Shown one piece after another: positions 37,336 to 42,755 of a stretch of 43,050 nucleotides of DNA. How positions within the stretch are numbered: position 1 is the first letter of the stretch; the number at the start of each line of letters is the position of its first letter. The notes under the pieces are model-generated. The model was not told the origin of the DNA and did not search any database. It saw only the letters and a list, made by a program, of their open reading frames with translations. Source of the DNA: a virus; the IMG/VR virus record IMGVR_UViG_3300007508_000011, positions 1 to 43,050 of that record; one strand, given 5' to 3'. A program made the translations under genes and the position numbers.

Positions 37336-37510
37336 GCCAATAATATAATACTAGCTTTGTCAAAACCTCAACACTTGCTATAGAGCCTGCAAATACTAAA
37401 TTGCCTGTTATAAAAAAGCTCAATACAAATGTATCTGTCGTTGCTAAAATCCTCCATGTTAAAGTTTTGAAAAAACTCCTTTTTTTGCTTAATCTTGATT
37501 TTTTACTCAT
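37292..37510 (-). CDS. DUF2061 family membrane protein
   Basis: A 72-aa protein matching DUF2061 closely: K-K-R-S-F-F-K-T-L-T-W-R-I-L-A-T-T-D-T-F near the N-terminus, 'TGNLVFAGSIASVEVLTKL' and the end 'YYWHERLWN'. Two membrane spans. DUF2061 proteins are widespread in bacteria and marine viruses, role unknown. ATGA overlap with the gene upstream. Confidence 0.85.
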   Translation of the reverse strand: MSKKSRLSKKRSFFKTLTWRILATTDTFVLSFFITGNLVFAGSIASVEVLTKLVLYYWHERLWNGRMVERRD

Positions 37511-37821
37511 GTCTTTCCCCCATATCGAAAAGGTTTAGAAATCACAAATGGATTTCTACTCTTTCCTACCCACTTAAAATGGAAGGCTAGCATAATTGGG
37601 TCAACATATGTTGCCCAGTTACAAATAGCCATACTGTCTCCTAGTACGCCGCCTTCACAATAATTTTCAATTAATTCTTCACTATCTGCCGACAAATAAT
37701 GATACTTACCAAATTTGTCCAAAGCTTTAGCAAAGAAGTATGAGCCTTTAACTTCTGTATATAAAGGCTCTTCCTCTTTATAATGTTGTCTTAGTATTTT
37801 CTCTAAATACGGATCTTCCAT
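37507..37821 (-). CDS. Unknown 104-aa protein
   Basis: MEDPYLEKILRQHYKEEEPL onward; 'GSYFFAKALDKFGKYHYLSADSEELI' and 'VDPIMLAFHFKWVGKSRNPF' in pieces. Mixed alpha/beta, three Cys-free aromatic clusters apart from two Cys near the centre. Its ATG overlaps the stop of the Myb-like gene. No family recognised. Confidence 0.6.
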   Translation of the reverse strand: MEDPYLEKILRQHYKEEEPLYTEVKGSYFFAKALDKFGKYHYLSADSEELIENYCEGGVLGDSMAICNWATYVDPIMLAFHFKWVGKSRNPFVISKPFRYGGKT

Positions 37822-38144
37822 TATGGATTAATCCTCCTACATACATCAAGTAAATACTTGAGGTCTTGTTTTGGAGATTTTTCTAATCCTGCTATTCTAT
37901 CATATTCACAACCTAAATGACAGGCTACTTGTACTAAGATTTCTCCTTTAGTCATGGGTAGTTCGCCTGTTTTAGTTCTATAGATAGCTTTTTGATATAC
38001 TCCCTCTCTGGAGAGCTTGCCAATTATAGATTTTATACTCTTATTGAGTTTTTCAGCGAGTTTATCTACTGTTTCTCTATTTGGCTGTGCGGTATATTTA
38101 TCAATCATATACTGCACTTGTTCGTCTGTATAGTTTGCTGCCAC
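37821..38144 (-). CDS. Myb/SANT-like DNA-binding protein
   Basis: About 107 aa from the GTG at 38144 (V-A-A-N-Y-T-D-E-Q), chosen because GGAG lies 8 nt upstream and the paralogue at 41572 starts at the same place. The HTH (YTDEQVQYMIDKY ... RETVDKLAEKLNKS ... SIIGKLSREGVY) is followed by a conserved 'RTKTGELPMTKGEILVQVA' and a C-terminal helix 'KQDLKYLLDVCRRI'. Very similar in full length to the 41572 protein, so a clear paralogue pair. Confidence 0.78.
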   Translation of the reverse strand: MAANYTDEQVQYMIDKYTAQPNRETVDKLAEKLNKSIKSIIGKLSREGVYQKAIYRTKTGELPMTKGEILVQVACHLGCEYDRIAGLEKSPKQDLKYLLDVCRRINP

Positions 38145-38218
38145 TACATTACTCCTACAATTAATATGACAAAAGCTATAAATACAATTATAGCTATGTC
38201 TGGTTGCCAGTTCCACAT
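38144..38218 (-). CDS. 24-aa membrane micropeptide
   Basis: M-W-N-W-Q-P-D then a continuous hydrophobic run to the end (IAIIVFIAFVILIVGVM). Its TAG overlaps the GTG start of the Myb-like gene (TAGTG), the same junction as at 26054. The GGAG for the next gene lies inside it. May be a real peptide or a coupling device. Confidence 0.48.
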   Translation of the reverse strand: MWNWQPDIAIIVFIAFVILIVGVM

Positions 38219-38219
38219 G

Positions 38220-38444
38220 CTACTTATAATATAGGTTTAATCCCAAAAAGGCTTCTCTATCGCCACTTATTTCATTACCTATATTTATTTTAGCATTTCC
38301 ACTTGAGCTAGCAATTAGGGTAGTTTTACCACTAGCGCTAGGCCCGATATCTTTGCTGGTATCTATCTTAATCGTTAGCATACCTGCATCATCAACGAAA
38401 TATTCTAGGCTTTCGTTTTTACCTATTCTTATAGCTTCTTCCAC
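38220..38444 (-). CDS. Unknown small 74-aa protein of a 'SGKT' beta family
   Basis: MEEAIRIGKNESLEYFVDDA onward, then 'LTIKIDTSKDIGPSASGKTT' and 'LIASSSGNAKINIG', ending 'LGLNLYYK'. Small proteins with 'I.iDls..fG.S.SGKt..iAsT.G' and a 'GLN.Y' end occur widely in microbes, without known function. The Gly-Lys-Thr is not in a P-loop context (no downstream Walker B, only 74 aa). TAATG-type overlap with the gene upstream. Confidence 0.6.
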   Translation of the reverse strand: MEEAIRIGKNESLEYFVDDAGMLTIKIDTSKDIGPSASGKTTLIASSSGNAKINIGNEISGDREAFLGLNLYYK

Positions 38445-38749
38445 TATTTATCCTCCTCTGGATTAAAATTTATATCAAAATCGGGGATAAATTCAAAATC
38501 ATCTCCCCACTCGTTTGTGAACCCAACTTCTTGTTCATCTTCAAATCCGCTTAACACGGCTAATTCTTTTAGTAATTCTTTAATTTCTTTCACATTACTA
38601 CTTATCTTTTTGGCTATTGTATTCTTATCATTATGTAAGAATGCATTTTCAAGCTCTAATTCTTCAAGTCTAGCTTCTCTCATTCGGATTCTATCCTCTT
38701 TAGCCATAGAATTAGGGAATTGTATCACTTTACCACTATCTTTCGCCAT
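38444..38749 (-). CDS. Unknown 101-aa acidic coiled-coil protein
   Basis: MAKDSGKVIQFPNSMAKEDR onward; a long helix (RMREARLEELELENAFLHND...KEIKELLKEL), then a strongly acidic end (DDFEFIPDFDINFNPEEDK). The 'KVIQFP' start recalls the 34576 protein (KVIPFP) and many short phage proteins. Function unknown. Confidence 0.58.
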   Translation of the reverse strand: MAKDSGKVIQFPNSMAKEDRIRMREARLEELELENAFLHNDKNTIAKKISSNVKEIKELLKELAVLSGFEDEQEVGFTNEWGDDFEFIPDFDINFNPEEDK

Positions 38750-39002
38750 AATAATCCTCCACAGGCATACTCCACTCTATATAGATTGGGCCTATTTCTA
38801 AGTCATTCTTTCTGGCATAACCAGCTAATGTTTCAAATGCTTTTTCTTCAAATTCTTCTTTAGTAGCACAGTTTAATACTAATTCTTTTTTAAGTGAGAA
38901 ATCAGCTATTGCTTCTCCTACCCACCTTCGTTTTCCTACTATTTTACCATCTACTATCGTTTCGCCCGTACGCTGATTAACTTCAATAAATTCTCTTGCC
39001 AT
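38736..39002 (-). CDS. Unknown 88-aa protein
   Basis: Starts MAREFIEVNQRTGETIVDGK (39002), whose ATG overlaps the stop of the gene upstream; the longer frame to 39017 is unlikely. 'KRRWVGEAIADFSLKKELVL' and 'LEIGPIYIEWSMPVEDYYG' in parts. Alpha/beta, unassigned. Confidence 0.58.
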   Translation of the reverse strand: MAREFIEVNQRTGETIVDGKIVGKRRWVGEAIADFSLKKELVLNCATKEEFEEKAFETLAGYARKNDLEIGPIYIEWSMPVEDYYGER

Positions 39003-39349
39003 TACCACAACCTCCATTTTTTCTTTTCTTCTGTTTTTTCGAGAATAGCTACTTCCGCTTGTAGTTTAGCTATTTCTTTTTGTTTCTTATTTATAGCTAT
39101 TTGATACTTTTGAGCTTCTTCTACTTGTTCCCACCATTTTCGCACTAAAATCCATGCGTCTTCTGGCTCCATAGGTTCATAACTTTTAGTTATATACTGC
39201 ATCATATCTGTCACTGCTATTTTACCATTTACTATCTCGAAATTTAAACCAAAATCATCACAGCCACTATCTAATAAGCTTTCTCTTTCTAAAACTTTAC
39301 AAACATCGGCTGGTATAGTTAATGTTTGCTCTGTGTATTGTACCGCCAT
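39002..39349 (-). CDS. Unknown 115-aa protein with C-terminal coiled coil
   Basis: MAVQYTEQTLTIPADVCKVL onward; a mixed N-terminal domain (residues 1-75) with 'CDDFGLNFEIVNGKIAVTDM', then a helix 'WEQVEEAQKYQIAINKKQKE' continuing as a Lys/Glu coiled coil and a basic-aromatic end (KKKWRLW). Its ATG overlaps the micro-membrane ORF stop (TAATG). Function unknown. Confidence 0.6.
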   Translation of the reverse strand: MAVQYTEQTLTIPADVCKVLERESLLDSGCDDFGLNFEIVNGKIAVTDMMQYITKSYEPMEPEDAWILVRKWWEQVEEAQKYQIAINKKQKEIAKLQAEVAILEKTEEKKKWRLW

Positions 39350-39447
39350 TACTCTACTCCCTCAGCCATAGTTAGAAATACTACTACGCCTATAGTTATA
39401 CTTAGAGTTACGACTACTGCCATTGTGGCTAATATTGTTATTTCCAT
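39349..39447 (-). CDS. 32-aa membrane micropeptide
   Basis: M-E-I-T-I-L-A-T-M then a Val/Ile-rich run (AVVVTLSITIGVVVFLTM) and A-E-G-V-E. GGGGAG lies 11 nt upstream, and the TAA overlaps the next ATG. One of the five micro-membrane ORFs at tight junctions. Confidence 0.5.
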   Translation of the reverse strand: MEITILATMAVVVTLSITIGVVVFLTMAEGVE

Positions 39448-39647
39448 ATTAGCTTAACTCCCCTCTTCGCGAGTTCCTTTAATGCTTTAGCCCTCATTTT
39501 AGGCTTAGCATTATGTTTGTTTAAATAAGCTATTAGTTCCTCTTTTGAAACCATAGCCATTGTTCTAAATTTTTCATAAGTTTTAGCTGACTGACCCCAT
39601 CTGCCTGATTCAACTACTTTATGTCTTTTTTCCCACATCTCTGCCAT
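39438..39647 (-). CDS. Small 69-aa basic protein, SAP-like end
   Basis: From MAEMWEKRHKVVESGRWGQS (39647), with AGGA 9 nt upstream; the frame to 39692 runs into the neighbour. 'VSKEELIAYLNKHNAKPKMR' and 'AKALKELAKRGVKLIWK' look like a SAP-type helix-extended-helix nucleic-acid-binding motif. Strongly basic. Function unknown. Confidence 0.58.
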   Translation of the reverse strand: MAEMWEKRHKVVESGRWGQSAKTYEKFRTMAMVSKEELIAYLNKHNAKPKMRAKALKELAKRGVKLIWK

Positions 39648-39825
39648 CTTCTTTCCTATACTGTCTGTCTTGCAACTCACTACTGAGCGCAAATATTAAT
39701 AAACTAGCAAATTTTTCATCATTTGCCACCTGTGATATGAACTTCTTAAAATACCCTGTATCTTCTGCTGAGTTCCTTAGCTTTACTACTAAATCCCTTA
39801 AGCTTATATTTTCTTCCCAATCCAT
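39619..39825 (-). CDS. Small 68-aa helical protein, unknown
   Basis: MDWEENISLRDLVVKLRNSA onward, 'GYFKKFISQVANDEKFASLL'. All-helical, ending in a basic tail. AAGGA lies 9 nt upstream of the ATG. It overlaps the 62-aa membrane frame at 39746 by 80 bases; I favour this one. Confidence 0.55.
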   Translation of the reverse strand: MDWEENISLRDLVVKLRNSAEDTGYFKKFISQVANDEKFASLLIFALSSELQDRQYRKEDGRDVGKKT

Positions 39826-39934
39826 CTATTTTCCTTATCATATAATAGCATATTATAACAATAACCATGTATAATAGCTCGTTAAAAAATTGTTTTATTT
39901 CGTTTTTATACTTCGTTTTACTACTCGCTTTCAC
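39746..39934 (-). CDS. Possible 62-aa membrane protein (uncertain)
   Basis: GTG start at 39934, overlapping the previous gene's end. The frame has a span at residues ~19-34 (ELLYMVIVIICYYMI) and a basic end. It fills an otherwise empty ~95 bp, but overlaps the 39619 gene by 80 bases and has no clear ribosome site. Could be real in part or chance. Confidence 0.3.
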   Translation of the reverse strand: MKASSKTKYKNEIKQFFNELLYMVIVIICYYMIRKIDGLGRKYKLKGFSSKAKELSRRYRVF

Positions 39935-40166
39935 TCGTATTTTTCCTCGCTAACGGGATATTTTGCAAGCCCGCTATTAGTTCTTTATCGAAGTATGCTG
40001 GCGTACCATCTTCTGGAGCGCCATTGAAAAAATCGTGTATGGTAGGCTCAAAATAGTAAGAAACAGGCTTTGGTTTCTCCTCCGCCTGCTCTTCTTTTTT
40101 TGCCCTATAAAACCACACCATTCTTCTTCGCATTTGTCGCAGATGTCTATTACTTCTTCCTGCCAC
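39921..40166 (-). CDS. Unknown 81-aa protein
   Basis: GTG start (40166), with AGGAG 8 nt upstream. A basic N-terminus (RSNRHLRQMRRRMVWFYRAK) is followed by 'PVSYYFEPTIHDFFNGAPED' and an acidic end. Chosen over the overlapping frame at 39977-40198 because it starts immediately after the previous stop and has a proper ribosome site. Confidence 0.55.
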   Translation of the reverse strand: MAGRSNRHLRQMRRRMVWFYRAKKEEQAEEKPKPVSYYFEPTIHDFFNGAPEDGTPAYFDKELIAGLQNIPLARKNTSESE

Positions 40167-40382
40167 CTATGTTCTCCTAACGCCAGGAGCATAAACATAT
40201 TCTTCTTTTTTGTCTAGCGTAGCATCGATAACTTCTTTACTATCTACTTTGACTGCGTTTGTGCCGTCCCAGAAGCCAACCATTTTTCTTCTTTTGATTT
40301 CTTTTCTGGCATCTTTACCCCATGTGTCGTTTCTTTCTTTTAACATGGCTAATTGCTTGTCTGTTGTTCCGATTAATAATGT
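40167..40382 (-). CDS. Unknown 71-aa basic protein
   Basis: From MTLLIGTTDKQLAMLKERND (40382), with GGAG 9 nt upstream. 'WGKDARKEIKRRKMVGFWDG' and 'VDSKEVIDATLDKKEEYVYA' follow. No family recognised. The frame to 40466 is an artefact of the upstream gene. Confidence 0.55.
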   Translation of the reverse strand, partial: TLLIGTTDKQLAMLKERNDTWGKDARKEIKRRKMVGFWDGTNAVKVDSKEVIDATLDKKEEYVYAPGVRRT

Positions 40383-40389
40383 CATTTCG

Positions 40390-40539
40390 CTACTCCTGTT
40401 CGTTTTCGTTGTTAATAAATTTCTTTTTGCGATAATACTTTTTCCTGTCGCGAAATCTTCTTCCACGCTGGAACCTTGCAGCGAATTTTGCTACTATGTT
40501 CCGATTTTTTCTCTTCGCATTTTTTGTTGATTTTTTCAT
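40390..40539 (-). CDS. 49-aa very basic protein, near-leaderless
   Basis: M-K-K-S-T-K-N-A-K-R-K-N-R-N onward: more than a third of the residues are Lys or Arg ('ARFQRGRRFRDRKKYYRKKK'), ending in an acidic patch. It looks like a nucleic-acid-binding or ribosome-associated peptide, but I cannot name it. The ATG is 7 bases from the -10, so the leader would be about one base. Confidence 0.55.
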   Translation of the reverse strand: MKKSTKNAKRKNRNIVAKFAARFQRGRRFRDRKKYYRKKKFINNENEQE

Positions 40540-40546
40540 TGTCTAT

Positions 40547-40575
40547 ATTATATCACGCGAGAACAAGAAAGTCAA
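40547..40575 (-). promoter_or_regulatory. Sigma70-type promoter of the 40390-35849 gene group
   Basis: TTGACT (40570-40575), 17 bp, TATAAT (40547-40552) on the - strand, with AAAATAATTC upstream. It begins directly after the terminator of the large RNA, so the two transcription units are cleanly separated. It could drive the whole run of small genes down to bL33 and PPK2. Confidence 0.87.
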
Positions 40576-40596
40576 GAATTATTTTATGCAAGGCAT

Positions 40597-40624
40597 AAAA
40601 AAACCCTGCCGCTGGGCAGGGTTT
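40597..40624 (-). terminator. Intrinsic terminator of the ~840-nt RNA
   Basis: On the - strand: AAACCCTGCC-CAGC-GGCAGGGTTT, a 10-bp stem with a 4-base loop, continuing into TTTTTTT. A near-perfect intrinsic terminator that ends the noncoding transcript. Confidence 0.93.
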
Positions 40625-40636
40625 GAAAAATAACTT

Positions 40637-40720
40637 CTAAGCTGTTTGCCTTTTTCTAGAGTAATGAGCCGTAGGAGCCCGTTTATAGCGATGTCCTTTA
40701 AACCGCCGACCTACTTCCAT
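40637..40720 (-). CDS. 27-aa basic peptide inside the 3' end of the large RNA
   Basis: M-E-V-G-R-R-F-K-G-H-R-Y-K-R-A-P onward, 27 residues, 9 of them Arg or Lys. AAGGAGGGCTA precedes the ATG, one of the best Shine-Dalgarno sites in the window. The stop is 13 bases before the terminator stem. It may be a true peptide encoded by the RNA, or the AGGAGG-like stretch may be structural. Confidence 0.45.
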   Translation of the reverse strand: MEVGRRFKGHRYKRAPTAHYSRKRQTA

Positions 40721-41444
40721 TAGCCCTCCTTCGTTGCTGCATGAGGTATAGCCCATCAATGCCATGTCCCCCCAACCTATCTTTCAGGATTGTGCCAGTA
40801 GGTTCTCTGCAAAGGTTCGTTGCCTTCGCTCTGCTACTAGAGTACCATATTAGGTCGCCTAGATACATGGTGGCTCCTGCTTCCTTTTCGGTATTCCACC
40901 GACCGCGGAGCTGCTCCACATTCTGCTACCCTTAAAGGTGGGTAGGCTTTCCAATCTCTCGCTCATGGAGGCGTCTAAAGTTCTAGCACTTGAGAGAGCT
41001 GAAGCAACTACTAAGTGGGGTGCTTCACCGCACTCCGAGATGTTTTCGTTGCATCTACGGGTCAATCACGCCCAGTTTCTTTGGTATCGCAGACAAACTA
41101 GGACACTGCGTGCTTGAACATTTTTCCCTATATTTAAAGTGCCGTTATCGGTGGTTGAAGCAATCGCATACACTTTGCACTATATTGTTTCGCAACTCAT
41201 TGCGTGCTCACTCAGTATTTATTCTTGCCCGCTGAATTTAAAAGAGCCTTTTCGGACAATACAAGAGCAGTGCCTCTTAAGCCTAGTTAGTTTGCTTACT
41301 TAGTAAGGCTTACTACTAACGCCTGACTTGCCATCTCTTAGAAGCTGAGGACTGCGAAGAATGAATTGATTCGAGCCCTCTAGAAAACTGTCTTGATTTG
41401 TTCAGTAAGCTTTCTTTGCTTCTTTTTGTAATTTCTATTATTAT

Positions 41445-41473
41445 ATTATATATCGCTATTAATAAAAAGTCAA
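41445..41473 (-). promoter_or_regulatory. Sigma70-type promoter of the ~840-nt RNA
   Basis: TTGACT (41468-41473), 17 bp, TATAAT (41445-41450) on the - strand. Predicted +1 near 41438. Nothing that looks like a start codon with ribosome site follows for several hundred bases. Confidence 0.85.
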
Positions 41474-41490
41474 GAAATTTTTTAAGCAAC

Positions 41491-41557
41491 ACTTAAAATA
41501 ATTTTTTTAAGTCTTGCCTAAACAATCCCTGCGGGGGAATCTCACGATTAACCCCCG
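41491..41557 (-). terminator. Tandem hairpins after the Myb-like gene
   Basis: Hairpin 1 (41532-41557): CGGGGG / CCCCCG with an inner AATC-GTGA-GATT, a GNRA tetraloop. Hairpin 2 (41491-41512): ACTTAAAA / TTTTAAGT. Together they end the 41572 gene's transcript before the RNA promoter. Neither has an ideal U tract, so efficiency is uncertain. Confidence 0.6.
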
Positions 41558-41571
41558 ACTTTTCTTAGGAC

Positions 41572-41883
41572 TTAGCTTAGGTGATTTACTAAGTTTTGTA
41601 AATCAACTTTGCTAGCTTTCACTAATGTTGGGAACTCTGCGTTAAGTTGAGCATTAATTTGAGCAACAAGTTCTGCTTTGCGAACAACTGGCTCACCTGA
41701 TTTGGTTACTCTTGGTTGTGCGATATAAACTCCTTCTCTAGATAGCTTCGCAATTATGCTTCTTACGGATTTCCCGAATTTCTCAGCGAAAAGCTCAACT
41801 GTTTCTCTTGTAGGATTAGCTACATAAGCTTCAGTCATTTGAACGACCATGTCGTCTGTGTAATTTTTAGCTTTTTCTGCCAT
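41572..41883 (-). CDS. Myb/SANT-like DNA-binding protein (paralogue of 37821)
   Basis: About 103 aa from MAEKAKNYTDDMVV (41883), with AAGGA 9 nt upstream. An upstream ATG at 41931 lies 7 bases from the -10 and would add 16 residues; the paralogue supports the shorter form. HTH: YTDDMVVQMTEAYVANPTRE, then 'SIIAKLSREGVY', then 'TKSGEPVVRKAELVAQINAQL' and a terminal helix KVDLQNLVNHL. Position next to the RNA and the right-hand regulatory region suggests a control role. Confidence 0.78.
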   Translation of the reverse strand: MAEKAKNYTDDMVVQMTEAYVANPTRETVELFAEKFGKSVRSIIAKLSREGVYIAQPRVTKSGEPVVRKAELVAQINAQLNAEFPTLVKASKVDLQNLVNHLS

Positions 41884-41938
41884 TTCGTTTTCCTTCGTTA
41901 TGCCTATTAGGCTGGTTAATAAATTTTTCATTAATTAT

Positions 41939-41967
41939 ATTATGACACGCTTTCAACCAAAAGTCAA
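41939..41967 (-). promoter_or_regulatory. Sigma70-type promoter of the 41572 gene
   Basis: TTGACT (41962-41967), 17 bp, CATAAT (41939-41944) on the - strand. The -10 deviates at one position; a second TATAAT overlaps downstream but with poor spacing. Confidence 0.75.
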
Positions 41968-41975
41968 GGAATTTC

Positions 41976-42158
41976 TTAGGCGATATCCTCAAAATTTTGG
42001 GCAGGCTCATGATACTTTTCTAGTTCTTTTAGCTTTTGCTCCTGCCTAGCTTCCCAACCTATCGCTATAGTGCATACAGTTAGGAACGCTATCATGGAAT
42101 AGAGGAAGTTCCACTTTTTCCAATGGTCGCGTAGTTTGCTTTTTTGATAATTTGTCAT
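41976..42158 (-). CDS. 60-aa membrane protein, leaderless
   Basis: From MTNYQKSKLRDHWKKWNFLY (42158). A basic N-terminus, one span (FLYSMIAFLTVCTIAIGW), then an acidic helix (EARQEQKLKELEKYHEP). The ATG is 6 bases from the -10, so the mRNA should lack a leader. Codons before 42158 lie in the promoter. Function unknown. Confidence 0.6.
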   Translation of the reverse strand: MTNYQKSKLRDHWKKWNFLYSMIAFLTVCTIAIGWEARQEQKLKELEKYHEPAQNFEDIA

Positions 42159-42164
42159 TCTTAT

Positions 42165-42193
42165 ATTATATATGGCGTGCAATAGAAAGTCAA
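42165..42193 (-). promoter_or_regulatory. Sigma70-type promoter of the 60-aa membrane protein
   Basis: TTGACT (42188-42193), 17 bp, TATAAT (42165-42170) on the - strand. It is the last leftward promoter; from 42346 onward the promoters face right, so the stretch 42194-42345 is a divergence point. That stretch holds a possible + strand terminator (GGCGGG / CCCGCC at 42301-42334, then TTTTTT) and no gene. Confidence 0.83.
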
Positions 42194-42345
42194 TACTTTT
42201 CTAACGCTTAGCATCAAAAAATAACGCCAACGAATTCTCGGGGCCGCGACGCGAAATGTCGAATTACATTCGAAAATCTCGCAAAAAGAGGAAAAATCTC
42301 GGCGGGTGTTCTCAAAACTTCGCATAACCCCGCCTAAGTTTTTTC

Positions 42346-42375
42346 TTGACAAATCCTACCCCGCTATGGTATAAT
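42346..42375 (+). promoter_or_regulatory. Sigma70-type promoter, rightward 1
   Basis: TTGACA (42346-42351), 18 bp, TATAAT (42370-42375). Spacer and upstream sequence differ from the leftward repeat: GC-rich, containing CCCCGC. It drives the GC-rich stretch 42376-42634. Confidence 0.8.
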
Positions 42376-42634
42376 ACCACGGGTGGGGAGGGGTTAGGTT
42401 TGAAATGGCCCCGCTAGGGCGGCCACGCGGAACACCTTCACATTTATACTTCATATTCGCACTTCGGCGCAGCGAGCATGCTTGGCGGGGTCAAAAAGTC
42501 AGTAAGGCGTTGAAAAATTGAAGTAGTCGCTCAGTAGTTTCAAGGGTTTGGCAGTGAGTTTATAGGGTTTTAGTAGATTCGCTCAGTAAAAAGAGACCCC
42601 GCTAAAGTTTTTGATGCCCCGCCAAAGAAAACAC
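42376..42634 (+). other. GC-rich, gene-poor stretch with alternative long-range stems
   Basis: No convincing gene; a 38-codon frame at 42405-42521 is the only candidate. The RNA could fold TTGGCGGGG (42482-42490) with CCCCGCCAA (42617-42625, 9 bp) or GCGGGGTC (42485-42492) with GACCCCGC (42595-42602, 8 bp), which exclude each other. A hairpin GGCC/GGCC lies at ~42407-42420, and TTCGCTCAGTA-type direct repeats are at 42527-42536 and 42579-42588. Confidence 0.5.
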
Positions 42635-42664
42635 TTGACATGGCGTCTGTGGCTATGTTATAAT
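42635..42664 (+). promoter_or_regulatory. Sigma70-type promoter, rightward 2
   Basis: TTGACA (42635-42640), 18 bp, TATAAT (42659-42664). A hairpin GGCG-CGGCAC-CGCC follows directly in the transcript. Only ~85 bp upstream of the third promoter, so the two may be used at different times. Confidence 0.82.
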
Positions 42665-42695
42665 GGGCGCGGCACCGCCTGTCGCTGAAAATAAC

Positions 42696-42748
42696 CTGTA
42701 CCTTTTTGAAAAAAGTCCTTGACTCGCACCCGTAAGGTACAGTATAAT
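42696..42748 (+). promoter_or_regulatory. Sigma70-type promoter, rightward 3, spanned by a 9-bp inverted repeat
   Basis: TTGACT (42719-42724), 18 bp, TATAAT (42743-42748). An inverted repeat CTGTACCTT (42696-42704) / AAGGTACAG (42734-42742) flanks the -35 and abuts the -10, an arrangement suited to a repressor operator. The ATG at 42756 is seven bases after the -10, so the message is nearly leaderless. Confidence 0.8.
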
Positions 42749-42755
42749 ACAAATC

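Larger units (their letters stand above)
40597..41438 (-). ncRNA. Large structured noncoding RNA, ~840 nt (class unassigned; GOLLD/ROOL-like candidate)
   Basis: A strong promoter (41445-41473) and a strong terminator (40597-40624) define a - strand transcript of ~842 nt. No frame longer than ~80 codons is open and none has gene-like composition or start sites, except a 27-aa ORF at the 3' end. The stretch is more GC-rich than its surroundings and full of hairpins: CTACCC/GGGTAG, GTGC/GCAC, CGCAA-TGAG-TTGCG, AAGAG/CTCTT, AAGG/CCTT, CTCT/AGAG, CGGT/ACCG, AGTAAG/CTTACT. Giant phage RNAs of this size (GOLLD, ROOL) are known; I cannot confirm membership by eye. Confidence 0.75.

Noticed and set aside
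38220-38444. P-loop ATPase suggested by G-P-S-A-S-G-K-T-T
   Set aside because: Spacing is not G-x4-G-K-[ST] in a strand-loop-helix context, there is no Walker B, and the protein is only 74 aa.
39977-40198. 73-aa frame with a C-D-K-C and W-C pair, zinc-finger-like
   Set aside because: It overlaps both neighbours out of frame and its start lies inside the upstream gene; the 39921-40166 frame has a ribosome site and fits the junctions.
40698-41235. Several 64-81-codon frames on both strands inside the large RNA
   Set aside because: No ribosome sites, no recognisable composition, mutually overlapping, and they lie within a promoter-to-terminator unit rich in hairpins; treated as noncoding.
42161-42752. 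- strand frames of 60-63 codons at 42161-42352 and 42570-42752
   Set aside because: They run through promoters facing the other way, have no ribosome sites and odd composition.
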